Of a stretch of 64,000 nucleotides of DNA, positions 9,384 through 18,080 are shown one piece after another (positions within the stretch are counted from its first letter, which is position 1; each line of letters begins with the position of its first letter). Position numbers and translations under genes: made by a program. The stretch comes from JBPOFY01 sp051252415 (lineage in GTDB: Bacteria > Verrucomicrobiota > Verrucomicrobiia > Opitutales > Coraliomargaritaceae). The stretch spans positions 124,001 through 188,000 of the forward strand of contig JBPOGA010000002.1 in assembly GCA_051252415.1 (NCBI GenBank), written 5' to 3'. The notes below the pieces were generated by a model that saw nothing but the letters and a program-made list of their open reading frames with translations, had not been told where the DNA came from and made no database searches.

Positions 9384-10346
9384 ATGCAGACTTCCGACAC
9401 ATCCACAAAAGCCCCCTCAGTGGGCTTTGTCATTCCCGTCTATAACGAAGAAGAAACGGTTCAACTGCTACACGCAAAAATCACTGCGATCCTCGCCGAG
9501 GAGACGATAACAAAATACCAGATCTGCTTCATTGATGATGGCAGCACTGACAAATCATGGCAGCACATTGAGGCCCTATGCCAAGCAGACTCAGACCACA
9601 CAACTGGCCTGCGCTTCCGACGGAACTTTGGAAAAGCCGATGCCTTACAAGCGGGCTTTGATCACGTCGACAAAGACATCGTATTCACAATGGACGCGGA
9701 TCTACAAGATGACCCTACCGAGATCCCAGCCTTCCTAGAAAAACTGAACGAAGGCTATGACCTTGTCTCTGGCTGGAAAGAAGTGCGCCATGATCCTTTT
9801 TCCAAGACACTTCCCTCTAAAGTTTTTAATGCACTCGCTCGTGCACTCAGCGGAGTTCAATTGAACGACTTTAATTGCGGCTTTAAAGCATACCGTAAAG
9901 AGGTGACCGAGAGCATTCAACTATTTGGAGAATTGCATCGATTCATACCAATTCTCGCGCATGCCGAGGGATACCGAATCGGCGAATTGCCAGTTCAACA
10001 TCACCCTCGCGAACACGGCGTCTCCAAATATGGCGGCAAGCGCTTCCTTAAAGGGTTCTTAGACCTACTTACCGTTACCTTTACAACACGCTACTTACGT
10101 CGCCCTGCTCACATTTTTGGCGGGTTTGGCATGGCCGCCGGAGCCGCAGGCTTCATCGTGTTATTCTGGCTATCGTTCAGTAAACTAGCACTCGGAAATC
10201 CTATTGGCACGCGTCCACTCTTCTTCCTCGGCATCCTACTGCTTCTACTGGGCTTTCAACTGCTCTCTCTAGGACTTATTGCTGAATTAATAACAAGGCA
10301 ATCGCACTCCGACAAAAAAAACCGAGTGAGCAAAAATGCCCCCTAG
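9384..10346 (+). CDS. GT2 glycosyltransferase with C-terminal membrane helices (GtrB/ArnC-like)
   Basis: 320 residues. The N-terminal GT-A domain starts with VGFVIPVYNEEETV and contains FIDDGSTD and the DADLQDDP metal-binding motif. It then has the RRNFGKADAL and FNCGFKAYR motifs typical of bactoprenol-phosphate glucosyl/mannosyl transferases (GtrB, ArnC and DPM-like). Two long hydrophobic segments near residues 245-270 and 280-305 anchor it in the inner membrane, as in GtrB. It would make the polyprenyl-phosphate sugar consumed by the adjacent GT-C proteins (inference). It is the last gene of the rightward run; its TAG overlaps the convergent gene's stop in CTAG. Confidence 0.85.
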   Translation: MQTSDTSTKAPSVGFVIPVYNEEETVQLLHAKITAILAEETITKYQICFIDDGSTDKSWQHIEALCQADSDHTTGLRFRRNFGKADALQAGFDHVDKDIVFTMDADLQDDPTEIPAFLEKLNEGYDLVSGWKEVRHDPFSKTLPSKVFNALARALSGVQLNDFNCGFKAYRKEVTESIQLFGELHRFIPILAHAEGYRIGELPVQHHPREHGVSKYGGKRFLKGFLDLLTVTFTTRYLRRPAHIFGGFGMAAGAAGFIVLFWLSFSKLALGNPIGTRPLFFLGILLLLLGFQLLSLGLIAELITRQSHSDKKNRVSKNAP

Positions 10347-11476
10347 GACTTACCTGCGGGCGTAGATTCTTCAGTGAATTCAAGAACCTTGCGCGCATAA
10401 CAAGTCCAATCGAGCTCCGCAGCTAAGCTCGAGAGCGAGTCGTCGAATCGCGAACCAGATTCAACGACCACTCGCGAACGAACAAGCGCCTCACGTAAAG
10501 TCGCTGCGTCACCTGGTTCAGCAAAGAAACCTGATTCGCCCTCCACAAAGATATCACCTAGAGACGCCGTTCTGGAAACAACCACAGGCTTTCTAAAATG
10601 AATCGCGGTAGCGGCGACAGCACTGCCCGTTGCGCTGCGATATGGTAATACTGCTACATCAGCCCAGCCATACAAGTCTGCGACTTCTTGCTTACTCAAG
10701 TATTTAGGTATCAATGTAACGTTCGGCATCGCTCGCAACATCTCTTGATGCTGACGACAGCCTTCCCACCACTGGCCCGCCACAATCAAATGATCGTCAC
10801 TGAATTCACCTGAATTAAAGGCTTCAGCCAGAATATCTACACCTTTATACGGGCGCACAAACCCAAGGCATAAATACTTCACCTTTCCTCGAGGAGCATC
10901 CTTCAATATTTTCGGCTCAGGGTAATCTGCAGATACAGGAAGTGGTGTGAGCAATGAAGGAATCTTCGGGCACAAGCTCTCAAGCAATGACAGTTCAGTA
11001 CTGGCATGAGTAATAAAGCCACTGGCTTGCTTTAATGCGAGATTACAGAAAAAGCGTTTAATGAAATTTGCATCATGATCATATACATTATGACATAAAA
11101 AGAGAACACGGACCCCTCGCCGCTTTAATGCACGCGCAAGCCAAACCAAATGCAACGCATGGAAAAAAGTCCACCACGGCAAGATAACTGCATCTGGCTG
11201 ATATGCTTCCAACTCCCGTAACAAGCGATTCCACGTGCCCATCCGGTTATATTCCATTAGATAGGTCACATCACTGCGTAGATCCGTGCGACCACGAAAG
11301 TCGCCATCGTAGGTTCCCGGATACAACGAGGCTGGGAAAATATTTGTATAAGCAAAGCGCCGAACTCCCACGATCTTTTCTAAGAAATCACCAAGGTCCG
11401 TAGTATGCTCACCAATACCGCCGGGGTAAGGCTTGTGTGGCCCGACAATTGCAATCTTCTTAACCGCACCGCTCAT
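10343..11476 (-). CDS. GT4 family glycosyltransferase
   Basis: Soluble GT-B glycosyltransferase of about 377 residues. The N-terminal part (KKIAIVGPHKPYPGGIGEHT) is the acceptor domain. The C-terminal part has KYLCLGFVRPYKGVDILAEA and the donor-site stretch around residues 290-340 with FRKPVVVSRTASLGD and a GESGFF motif, typical of family 4. The ATG at 11476 was chosen; a TTG at 11497, directly after the upstream stop, would add seven residues. It is the last gene of a four-gene leftward unit (flippase-like protein, FkbM methyltransferase, methyltransferase, GT4). The sugar specificity cannot be read. Confidence 0.85.
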   Translation of the reverse strand: MSGAVKKIAIVGPHKPYPGGIGEHTTDLGDFLEKIVGVRRFAYTNIFPASLYPGTYDGDFRGRTDLRSDVTYLMEYNRMGTWNRLLRELEAYQPDAVILPWWTFFHALHLVWLARALKRRGVRVLFLCHNVYDHDANFIKRFFCNLALKQASGFITHASTELSLLESLCPKIPSLLTPLPVSADYPEPKILKDAPRGKVKYLCLGFVRPYKGVDILAEAFNSGEFSDDHLIVAGQWWEGCRQHQEMLRAMPNVTLIPKYLSKQEVADLYGWADVAVLPYRSATGSAVAATAIHFRKPVVVSRTASLGDIFVEGESGFFAEPGDAATLREALVRSRVVVESGSRFDDSLSSLAAELDWTCYARKVLEFTEESTPAGKS

Positions 11477-11497
11477 AGCAAATCCTACACTTTTCAA

Positions 11498-12283
11498 TTA
11501 GCGTGAAACTAAGCTGTAGCAACAAGTGCTCAGGAAATTACGAAGAAAAGGAATCCCAGCGATCAAAGCACATTGTAAGCGTGGTTTCAGATTAAACTTC
11601 ACCTCATAATTCGGATTGATGAAATACAACCTTTCCTGCACTATTGTATATTCTTGATCCTTTAGTATGCCTCGAAAGCGCTCTATACTGATGCCGGTCT
11701 GCTTAATCTCCAGAAGCTCCTTGACCACTTCTTCCGGCTCTCCAAAAGCATTCAAGAGCCAGCGGTAGACGCCTCGCGGCAATAAGTGGTAATACGGCAA
11801 CGCTGATAGCAGCTTATTCCTGCAGATTTGCTGATGCCCGCCAAAGGGCATATACCACGGAGGAAACCCAAAGAAAACGTGCCCCCCTGGCGCCAAAAAA
11901 TGCACAAGAAAAGCCATGAATTTCTCCTGATCAAAAATGTGCTCGATCACATCTCTCATGATGATCAAGTCAAACTGACCAATATCATCCGCAGTCATAT
12001 TATAGATGTCACTGGCGAGCAGTTGATACCCCCCTTTAGGAAAAGCCTCACCGAGGTATTCACGAGCTCGGATAATCTGAGGCTCATTTAAATCAACCCC
12101 AACTACCTCACATCCAAGCTCTAGAAATGGACTCATATTACCACCTTCGCCACAACCGATCTCGAGGACACGTGTCTCCTTATTCACCGACCCAGACTGC
12201 TCAATAAAAGGGATCACATACTTCGATGTCGTATATGCCTGCTCATCAAAATACTGCTTACGGTTTTTATGTCTTTCCTGCAT
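11498..12283 (-). CDS. Class I SAM-dependent methyltransferase
   Basis: 261 residues. Motif I is VLEIGCGEGGNMSPFLELG, motif II VVGVDLNEPQI, then FDLIIMRDVIEHI (motif IV and post-IV) and LAPGGHVFFGFPP (motif V), so the Rossmann-fold methyltransferase domain is complete. The C-terminal 100 residues are less conserved and probably define the acceptor. The stop TAA at 11498-11500 is followed closely by the GT4 start. Proteins of this type in glycan clusters often methylate terminal sugars or lipid-linked intermediates; that role is inferred from context alone. Confidence 0.82.
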   Translation of the reverse strand: MQERHKNRKQYFDEQAYTTSKYVIPFIEQSGSVNKETRVLEIGCGEGGNMSPFLELGCEVVGVDLNEPQIIRAREYLGEAFPKGGYQLLASDIYNMTADDIGQFDLIIMRDVIEHIFDQEKFMAFLVHFLAPGGHVFFGFPPWYMPFGGHQQICRNKLLSALPYYHLLPRGVYRWLLNAFGEPEEVVKELLEIKQTGISIERFRGILKDQEYTIVQERLYFINPNYEVKFNLKPRLQCALIAGIPFLRNFLSTCCYSLVSR

Positions 12284-12303
12284 ATGTTTTAACGTATTTT
12301 CAT

Positions 12304-13095
12304 TTAAACGCGATCGCTTCCAGCAACCACTTCCCGCAGAACCCTATCATTTGATTCATGGACAAAGTAGAGCTCAATCACTGTCGTTGATTCGGGCTCC
12401 TTAAAATCAAAAAGTTTCAGCTGACTATCGATGAGGTAATATCCTTGGTAGCCCAAGGAGGCCATCATCTCAATAACCACCACTTTATTCTCTCGAGAAT
12501 CCACCTCGATCTCCAAAGTAGGTTTAAACTTTTCTAATAAATTCATAAGATGCGGTAAGATATGTAACTCATAGCCCTCCACATCGCATTTAATAAAATC
12601 TAATCGCTCTAATTCGCCAAATAAAGTGTCTGGGCGCATCATCGTTGCTCCATGCGAAGCACTTCCCTCTACGACGCTTGGAGTCTCCACGACCTCTGTT
12701 TGCCCATGACGCGTAATCCCATCTACAGTGGCGGTGACCATCGAGATTTCCTTATAATCTTCATCGCCAAGGGCATACGGGAGAATCTCGACATTATTAC
12801 CCGCATAACGCTCGACATTACCGTTCAAAATCTCACGAAACAAAGCAACTGGCTCGACTGCGTAAACTTTACCTCTTTCGCCACAACAACGTGACATCAT
12901 AACAGTAAAATACCCCAGGTTCGCTCCAATATCGATCGTAACGCCTTCATCAGGAATCAAACGACGCAGAAACAGCACATACACGTGCTCAGGCAAATAT
13001 ACTTTAAGTAAGTAAGTCTTAATAAAAATAAAGCTTACTAACCTTAAGTAACACCGATGCGGTAGTATCTTAAACAGAATTTTGCGTATCAACAT
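12304..13095 (-). CDS. FkbM family methyltransferase
   Basis: 263 residues and a second FkbM-type enzyme in the same locus. Motif I reads VTIDIGANLGYFTVMMS, motif II VYAVEPVALF, and the family signature is LDFIKCDVEGYELHILPHL, with the Asp-Val-Glu-Gly-x-Glu core. The N-terminal 40 residues are rich in Leu, Phe and basic residues and could dock to the membrane. It is not a close copy of the other FkbM gene at 6568-7443 (different N-terminus and motif spacing), so the two probably act on different positions. Co-directional with the methyltransferase downstream, with 20 bases between them. Confidence 0.83.
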   Translation of the reverse strand: MLIRKILFKILPHRCYLRLVSFIFIKTYLLKVYLPEHVYVLFLRRLIPDEGVTIDIGANLGYFTVMMSRCCGERGKVYAVEPVALFREILNGNVERYAGNNVEILPYALGDEDYKEISMVTATVDGITRHGQTEVVETPSVVEGSASHGATMMRPDTLFGELERLDFIKCDVEGYELHILPHLMNLLEKFKPTLEIEVDSRENKVVVIEMMASLGYQGYYLIDSQLKLFDFKEPESTTVIELYFVHESNDRVLREVVAGSDRV

Positions 13096-13164
13096 GCTTC
13101 TCTCTATAAATTTAATTTCTTAGGTCGTGAACCAATCTCGTGAGAAATCAACATGCTGTAAACA

Positions 13165-14124
13165 CTAGACCGCACGCTTTCCCTTCAACCATGCAACAGA
13201 AACAAACGAAATACTATATGATAGAACATTCGACCAAAAGGCTGCAGCGATGACATCTTCGCCTTGCACACCTGCATACTGAACAAATAGTCCGAACTGA
13301 ATAGACTCCCGCACGCCTAGTCCAGCCACACTGATCGGGAGTAGTGATCCTATGCGGGCAATCGAATTAATAACAACTACCCATATAAATTCAGCCTCAG
13401 CATGCACAGCAATGAACACGCACTGAAACACTAGAAATGGAAAAAGAACCCTTAAGCCTTGATAAAACAGCACCTGAATAAATACCTCCGGATGACGCAT
13501 ACGCATCAACATCCGATAAAGTGGGACGATGTACCGAACGAAAAACCTTCTTGGAAAGATGCAATAACACATTCCAACCACAGTTCGCTGCATAAAAACG
13601 CCAGTCACACCTAATATACATATAGCGGCTAGTCCAACGAGCAGTGACGACGAGGAGGTCTCTAACATCAGGAAAAGCCCAAGTCCTGCCAAGACCCCAT
13701 AAATAACTAAAGACAATATTTGGAGTAAAAAAGTGCACGCGGCACTACTAATTGGCGGCACTCCCATAGACTTCAGATAGTATACCGCACTATATTCACC
13801 AACCCGAGAAGGAGTCAGCGTCCCCCATGCCCAGCTCAAGAAAGCGATCTTCGTCAGCGCACGAAGGCTTAGAGCTTGATCTGCCAATAAAACCCTAATG
13901 GAAAGTGCCTGCATCACATTAGCAGCCAATAACAGCGGTAAGCACGCCAGCAACCAAGCCCAGTTTAAATCCGCTGAACGACGGACCAAGTCACCTATAT
14001 CTACCGACGTCAGTAACCATAAAATTAATAACACACTCACAACGACCTTCGCTCCGAAGGTGAGCCTAGCCCTTTTCGGGCTAGAAGCAGCGGGTTTAGC
14101 GGGGCTAGAATTAGATGACTCCAT
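13165..14124 (-). CDS. Flippase-like membrane protein (lysylphosphatidylglycerol synthase transmembrane domain family)
   Basis: 319 residues with about eight hydrophobic segments. The late motif LPISVAGLGVRE matches the hallmark of the LPG_synthase_TM / UPF0104 family (AglD- and MprF-flippase-like), normally P-x-S-x-G-G-L-G-x-R-E; here the first Gly of the pair is Ala. An earlier segment with TPSRVGEYSAVYYL is the second conserved region. Members are thought to move lipid-linked molecules or support glycosyl transfer across the inner membrane. As first gene of the leftward unit with methyltransferases and a GT4 enzyme, it may translocate a lipid-linked glycan (inference). Confidence 0.78.
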   Translation of the reverse strand: MESSNSSPAKPAASSPKRARLTFGAKVVVSVLLILWLLTSVDIGDLVRRSADLNWAWLLACLPLLLAANVMQALSIRVLLADQALSLRALTKIAFLSWAWGTLTPSRVGEYSAVYYLKSMGVPPISSAACTFLLQILSLVIYGVLAGLGLFLMLETSSSSLLVGLAAICILGVTGVFMQRTVVGMCYCIFPRRFFVRYIVPLYRMLMRMRHPEVFIQVLFYQGLRVLFPFLVFQCVFIAVHAEAEFIWVVVINSIARIGSLLPISVAGLGVRESIQFGLFVQYAGVQGEDVIAAAFWSNVLSYSISFVSVAWLKGKRAV

Positions 14125-14318
14125 AATGAAGATCAGACCAAATCACATATTCGTATAAATCGTCTGAGATATGCGAACCATCATGAATCAATGAAATACC
14201 TACGCGACAAACATCAAATGGAATACTTCAAATACAAGATAAAAAGAATCTAACTTGCGTTGCGAATCCGACATCCCAACGCTACTGGCCAGATGACACT
14301 GACGCTATCGCTTAAAAT

Positions 14319-15596
14319 ATGAGTTCCCCTAGAAGCCTTCAATTTAACCTAAAGCGTGTAACCCTCATTGTGCTATCATTGCTGGTCGTCACTTTGCTGT
14401 TCTGGGAATCGAACAATTGGCGCTACTTGATCGGCCCCTTACACAGCAAAAACCTCGGTTATCCCTTTACAGACATGAAGGCCCGACTAGAAATTGCAGA
14501 AGGAGTCGCACACGGCATAGATGTCAACCATGAGCAAAACCCCTACTCTCCTTCTAATGCCCTAAACAACAAACCATTGTATACTGTGCACGCACTCGCT
14601 CGACTATCATTACGAGCAAGTGATCACGTGGTATTAGGAGCCTTTTTTGGTGCTGCTTACCTAGCTTGGGCATTCTGGCTATTAAGACCTAAACGGTGGC
14701 TTGAAGCTGCAATCTGTATACTAGTGCTGCTATCGCCCCCCTCCCTGCTACTAGTCGAAAGAGGCAACGACGACATCATCATCTATACCTTCTTACTATG
14801 GACTCCCATATTATTGGCAACAGGGCGCTTACAGGGTAAGATGATTGCTTGGCTGATTACTAGCCTAGTTACACCTATTAAATACTACCCAGCAGCAGCC
14901 TATGCTCTTTTTTTACACCGACCCAAAAGTCTTAAAGAATTCCTGAGCATCTTTGCTGCGTCTACCACATTCATCCTGACTTTGCTGTGGTTAATTAAAG
15001 ATGAATTTCAAGCTATCTCGGGGCGAATCCCCTCTCCACCGGTAAATTGCGCCTTCGGAAACAAATTGCTGTTCGAAACAATCAATAAAGGTGGACATGT
15101 AAATACACTCCTATTTCTCCTTGGTTGTATTCTGGTTGGAGCAATCGCTCTCTGGATTCTAATTCACCCTAAAATTCAAAACATTAAATCATGCCCGAGA
15201 GAAGAACACTATTTTTTACTGGGCAGTTCAATAATTACATTTTGCTTCTTACTCAACGGGAACTGGGACTATAGGTTGGCATTTCTAATCCCAACACTTC
15301 CATTAACCCTGAGCCTTCTGAGGAGTCGACAACGCCTCCCCCAAATCATAGCGGCAGCGTACACTAGCAGCATACTACTGACTATCTGGCCGGAATATCT
15401 CTATTTTTTAAGCGCAATCGATCCTGTGCAGGAATCTTGGATATTCAATCTAGGTCATTACAAGATCGTCGCGATTTTGAAACATAGTTCATCGTGGCTT
15501 ATGATCACATTTAACATACTTATCGCCTGCCTTATTTTAAAGCCTAGCATAATGAAATTATCTAGCGACGGCTTACAATTTATACGACGAAACTAG
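14319..15596 (+). CDS. Multi-pass membrane protein, GT87-like (DUF2029-type) glycosyltransferase candidate
   Basis: 425 residues with about ten hydrophobic segments. The first periplasmic loop contains FTDMKARLEIAEG and then NPYSP; a later region reads VERGNDDIIIYTFLLW and, after a hydrophobic stretch, TPIKYYPAA. An R-G-N-x-D motif followed by K-x-Y-P is what I associate with GT87/DUF2029 alpha-mannosyltransferase-like proteins that use polyprenyl-phosphate sugars. The assignment is by motif memory, so the family is tentative and the membrane topology secure. Its DNA looks more A+T-rich than the genes left of it. It stands alone, divergent from the flippase-like gene. Confidence 0.6.
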   Translation: MSSPRSLQFNLKRVTLIVLSLLVVTLLFWESNNWRYLIGPLHSKNLGYPFTDMKARLEIAEGVAHGIDVNHEQNPYSPSNALNNKPLYTVHALARLSLRASDHVVLGAFFGAAYLAWAFWLLRPKRWLEAAICILVLLSPPSLLLVERGNDDIIIYTFLLWTPILLATGRLQGKMIAWLITSLVTPIKYYPAAAYALFLHRPKSLKEFLSIFAASTTFILTLLWLIKDEFQAISGRIPSPPVNCAFGNKLLFETINKGGHVNTLLFLLGCILVGAIALWILIHPKIQNIKSCPREEHYFLLGSSIITFCFLLNGNWDYRLAFLIPTLPLTLSLLRSRQRLPQIIAAAYTSSILLTIWPEYLYFLSAIDPVQESWIFNLGHYKIVAILKHSSSWLMITFNILIACLILKPSIMKLSSDGLQFIRRN

Positions 15597-15922
15597 TAGA
15601 GATCCTCCCAAGTAATCTTGCTTCATAACACTACTTATTGATGTCAAACAAACTATGTGGTAGCATGAAAATACGAAGTAAATAGCAGCGCTCACATGCC
15701 TCGCGCCCCGACCACCCGCAAAACACGAGTAGTCTTAGAAGCGAATGAAAGCTAGGATTCGCCTTTTTTAAGTTACTCTAACATGACAGACATTTCGAGT
15801 TAACAACAATCAGGACTACCCCACTCTTGCACACCTTTTTTAGTCGCTTCGAATGCACAAGCAAAGAGACTAAGGACTACCACTAGCCTTTTACCTTCTA
15901 GATCAATATAATCATATACAAC
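15597..15922. other. Intergenic stretch, A+T-rich, no gene seen
   Basis: About 326 bases between the GT87-like gene and the first dehydratase gene. No convincing reading frame, hairpin terminator or repeat was found. The right-hand part is A+T-rich and probably holds the promoter for the two dehydratase genes, but I cannot point to a clear -35/-10 pair. Confidence 0.5.
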
Positions 15923-16963
15923 ATGTATAAAAAAACCGCACTTATTACAGGCATCACTGGTCAAGATGGCTCCTATTTGGCAAAATTGCTCCTTAATAAA
16001 GGTTACAAAGTTTACGGAACTTATCGCAGAACTAGCTCTGTTAATTTCTGGCGGATTCAAGAATTAGGAGTATATGAGCACGAACATCTTCACCTAGTTG
16101 AAATTGATCTCACTGACCTTGGCGCATGTATCCGATTGCTAGAGAGCAGCAAGGCGACGGAGGTCTATAATTTAGCAGCACAAAGTTTTGTAGGCGTCTC
16201 TTTCGATCAACCTCAGACGACAGCACAGATTACCGCCTTTGGCGTTCTAAACCTCCTTGAAGCGATTCGTTTTGTAAATACCCAGATTCGCTTTTACCAA
16301 GCTTCGACTTCAGAGATGTTTGGAAAGGTTCAAGAGATACCACAAAATGAAAACACCCCATTTTGGCCGAGAAGCCCCTACGGTGTAGCTAAACTATACG
16401 GGCACTGGATTACCATAAACTATCGCGAATCCTATGGTATTTTTGGAACAAGCGGAATTTTATTTAATCATGAATCTCCACTGCGAGGACAAGAGTTTGT
16501 AACTCGAAAGATCACCGACTCGGCGGCAAAGATCAAACAAGGCAAACTAGATACCTTGGAACTGGGCAACATTGATGCGAAACGGGACTGGGGCTTCGCA
16601 GAAGACTACGTCGAAGGAATGTGGCGTATGCTACAAGCAGACGAGCCAGACACTTATGTTCTAGCCACGAATCGAACGGAAACCGTGAGAAACTTTGTAA
16701 CGATGAGTTTCAAGGCGGCTGGCATTCAATTGGACTGGCAAGGTAATGGTGAAAATGAAATAGCAAAGGATGCCGAAAACGGAAAACTACTCGTCAAAAT
16801 TAACCCCAAGTTTTATCGACCAGCAGAAGTTGAGCTTTTAGTGGGGGACGCCTCGAAGGCAAAAGAGAAGCTAGGATGGGCACCAAAAACAAACTTAGAG
16901 CAACTTTGCAAAATGATGGTCGAAGCAGATCTACGACGAAATAAAAACAACCAATCCTATTAA
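15923..16963 (+). CDS. gmd: GDP-mannose 4,6-dehydratase
   Basis: Extended short-chain dehydrogenase (SDR) converting GDP-D-mannose to GDP-4-keto-6-deoxy-D-mannose, precursor of GDP-fucose, rhamnose, perosamine and colitose. 346 residues. The NAD(P) motif is ITGITGQDGSYLAKLL at the N-terminus. The TYR loop reads YRRTSSVNFWRI. The catalytic triad is in STSEMFG and SPYGVAKLYGHW (Thr/Ser, Tyr-x3-Lys), followed by ILFNHESPLRGQEFVTRK and RDWGFAEDYVEGMW, all diagnostic of GMD. It is followed 23 bases later by a second GMD-like gene. No GDP-fucose synthase or reductase gene is visible nearby, so the final sugar is undetermined. Confidence 0.93.
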   Translation: MYKKTALITGITGQDGSYLAKLLLNKGYKVYGTYRRTSSVNFWRIQELGVYEHEHLHLVEIDLTDLGACIRLLESSKATEVYNLAAQSFVGVSFDQPQTTAQITAFGVLNLLEAIRFVNTQIRFYQASTSEMFGKVQEIPQNENTPFWPRSPYGVAKLYGHWITINYRESYGIFGTSGILFNHESPLRGQEFVTRKITDSAAKIKQGKLDTLELGNIDAKRDWGFAEDYVEGMWRMLQADEPDTYVLATNRTETVRNFVTMSFKAAGIQLDWQGNGENEIAKDAENGKLLVKINPKFYRPAEVELLVGDASKAKEKLGWAPKTNLEQLCKMMVEADLRRNKNNQSY

Positions 16964-16986
16964 TTTTCAGTCAGCTGCATTAAATA

Positions 16987-17973
16987 ATGAAAGATAAGAC
17001 TGCATTCATTACTGGCATAACAGGACAGGACGGATCCTACCTAACTGACGACTTACTCGAGCAAGGTTATACAGTCCATGGGTTAGTCCATCGCCCAGAT
17101 TCTTTAGGTTCTAGCCATATCAGTCGCCATCTCTTAGATTCCAAAGTTTTCAATAAAAGACTTTTTTTGCACTCGGGATCTCTTGAAGATCCAACTAATT
17201 TACGACGAGTCATCTTCAAAGCGAAACCAGACGAATTTTATCATTTAGCTGGTCAATCTAGTCCCCGTCTAAGTTTAGAGCGACCACAGGAAACTGTTGA
17301 TAGTGTTGGTATGGCGACCTTCAAACTTTTAGAAATCCTTCGCGACTTAGAACATCCAAGCAAATTTCTATACGCATCCAGCAGTGAAGTATTCGGTTCT
17401 CCGGAAATTACACCTCAGGATGAAACAACACCAGTAAACCCGACGACTCCTTACGGCGCGGCTAAAGCATTTTCTCAACAGATGACACGTATCTACCGCG
17501 ACGCGTATGGTTTGCAAACCTGCTCAGCAATTCTATACAATCACGAGTCACCGCGACGAAGTGACAATTTTGTTACTATGAAAATCGCGCGTGCTGTTGC
17601 TAAAATCAAAAAAGGCCAGCAGAAGACCTTGAAATTAGGTGCATTAAATGGGCAACGAGACTGGGGATGGGCGCCTGACTACGTAAGAGGGATGACCATG
17701 ATGTTGAATGCAGACACTAGCAATGATTATGTGTTAGCCACAGGGAAACTTCACAGCGTGGAACAGCTAGTTGAAAAGGCATTTCAATGCGCTGGACTCC
17801 GCGGGGAGGACCATATTGAGTTTGATAAATCTCTAGTCAGTACAGTTGAGCCAATTGCACCTTGTGGTAATTCAAATAAAGCCCAGAAACTCCTAGGATG
17901 GAAACCAACTGTAGATTTTGATGAAATGATACGGCGACTGGTTGAATCCGAAATCGATAAATTAGCGAAGTGA
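16987..17973 (+). CDS. Second GDP-mannose 4,6-dehydratase-like SDR enzyme
   Basis: 328 residues, clearly related to the preceding gene: ITGITGQDGSYLTDDLLEQG at the N-terminus, SSSEVFG and TPYGAAKAFSQQ (catalytic Ser and Tyr-x3-Lys), ILYNHESPRRSDNFVTMK and RDWGWAPDYVRGM. The loop after strand 2 (VHRPDSLGSSHISR) differs from the YRRTSS loop of classical GMD, so the nucleotide sugar or the product may differ. It could be a true second GMD or a divergent SDR reductase or epimerase working on the GMD product; the motifs favour a dehydratase. Probably co-transcribed with gmd. It ends about 108 bases before a convergent operon. Confidence 0.78.
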   Translation: MKDKTAFITGITGQDGSYLTDDLLEQGYTVHGLVHRPDSLGSSHISRHLLDSKVFNKRLFLHSGSLEDPTNLRRVIFKAKPDEFYHLAGQSSPRLSLERPQETVDSVGMATFKLLEILRDLEHPSKFLYASSSEVFGSPEITPQDETTPVNPTTPYGAAKAFSQQMTRIYRDAYGLQTCSAILYNHESPRRSDNFVTMKIARAVAKIKKGQQKTLKLGALNGQRDWGWAPDYVRGMTMMLNADTSNDYVLATGKLHSVEQLVEKAFQCAGLRGEDHIEFDKSLVSTVEPIAPCGNSNKAQKLLGWKPTVDFDEMIRRLVESEIDKLAK

Positions 17974-18080
17974 GCATACTTCTTACACAAATCAACGCGT
18001 CTATTTAAAAGAACAGCGGTGCAGTAAATTACACCCAACGAAAAAGCAAACATCTGAAGCTCCATGTCTGAGGACATTTC

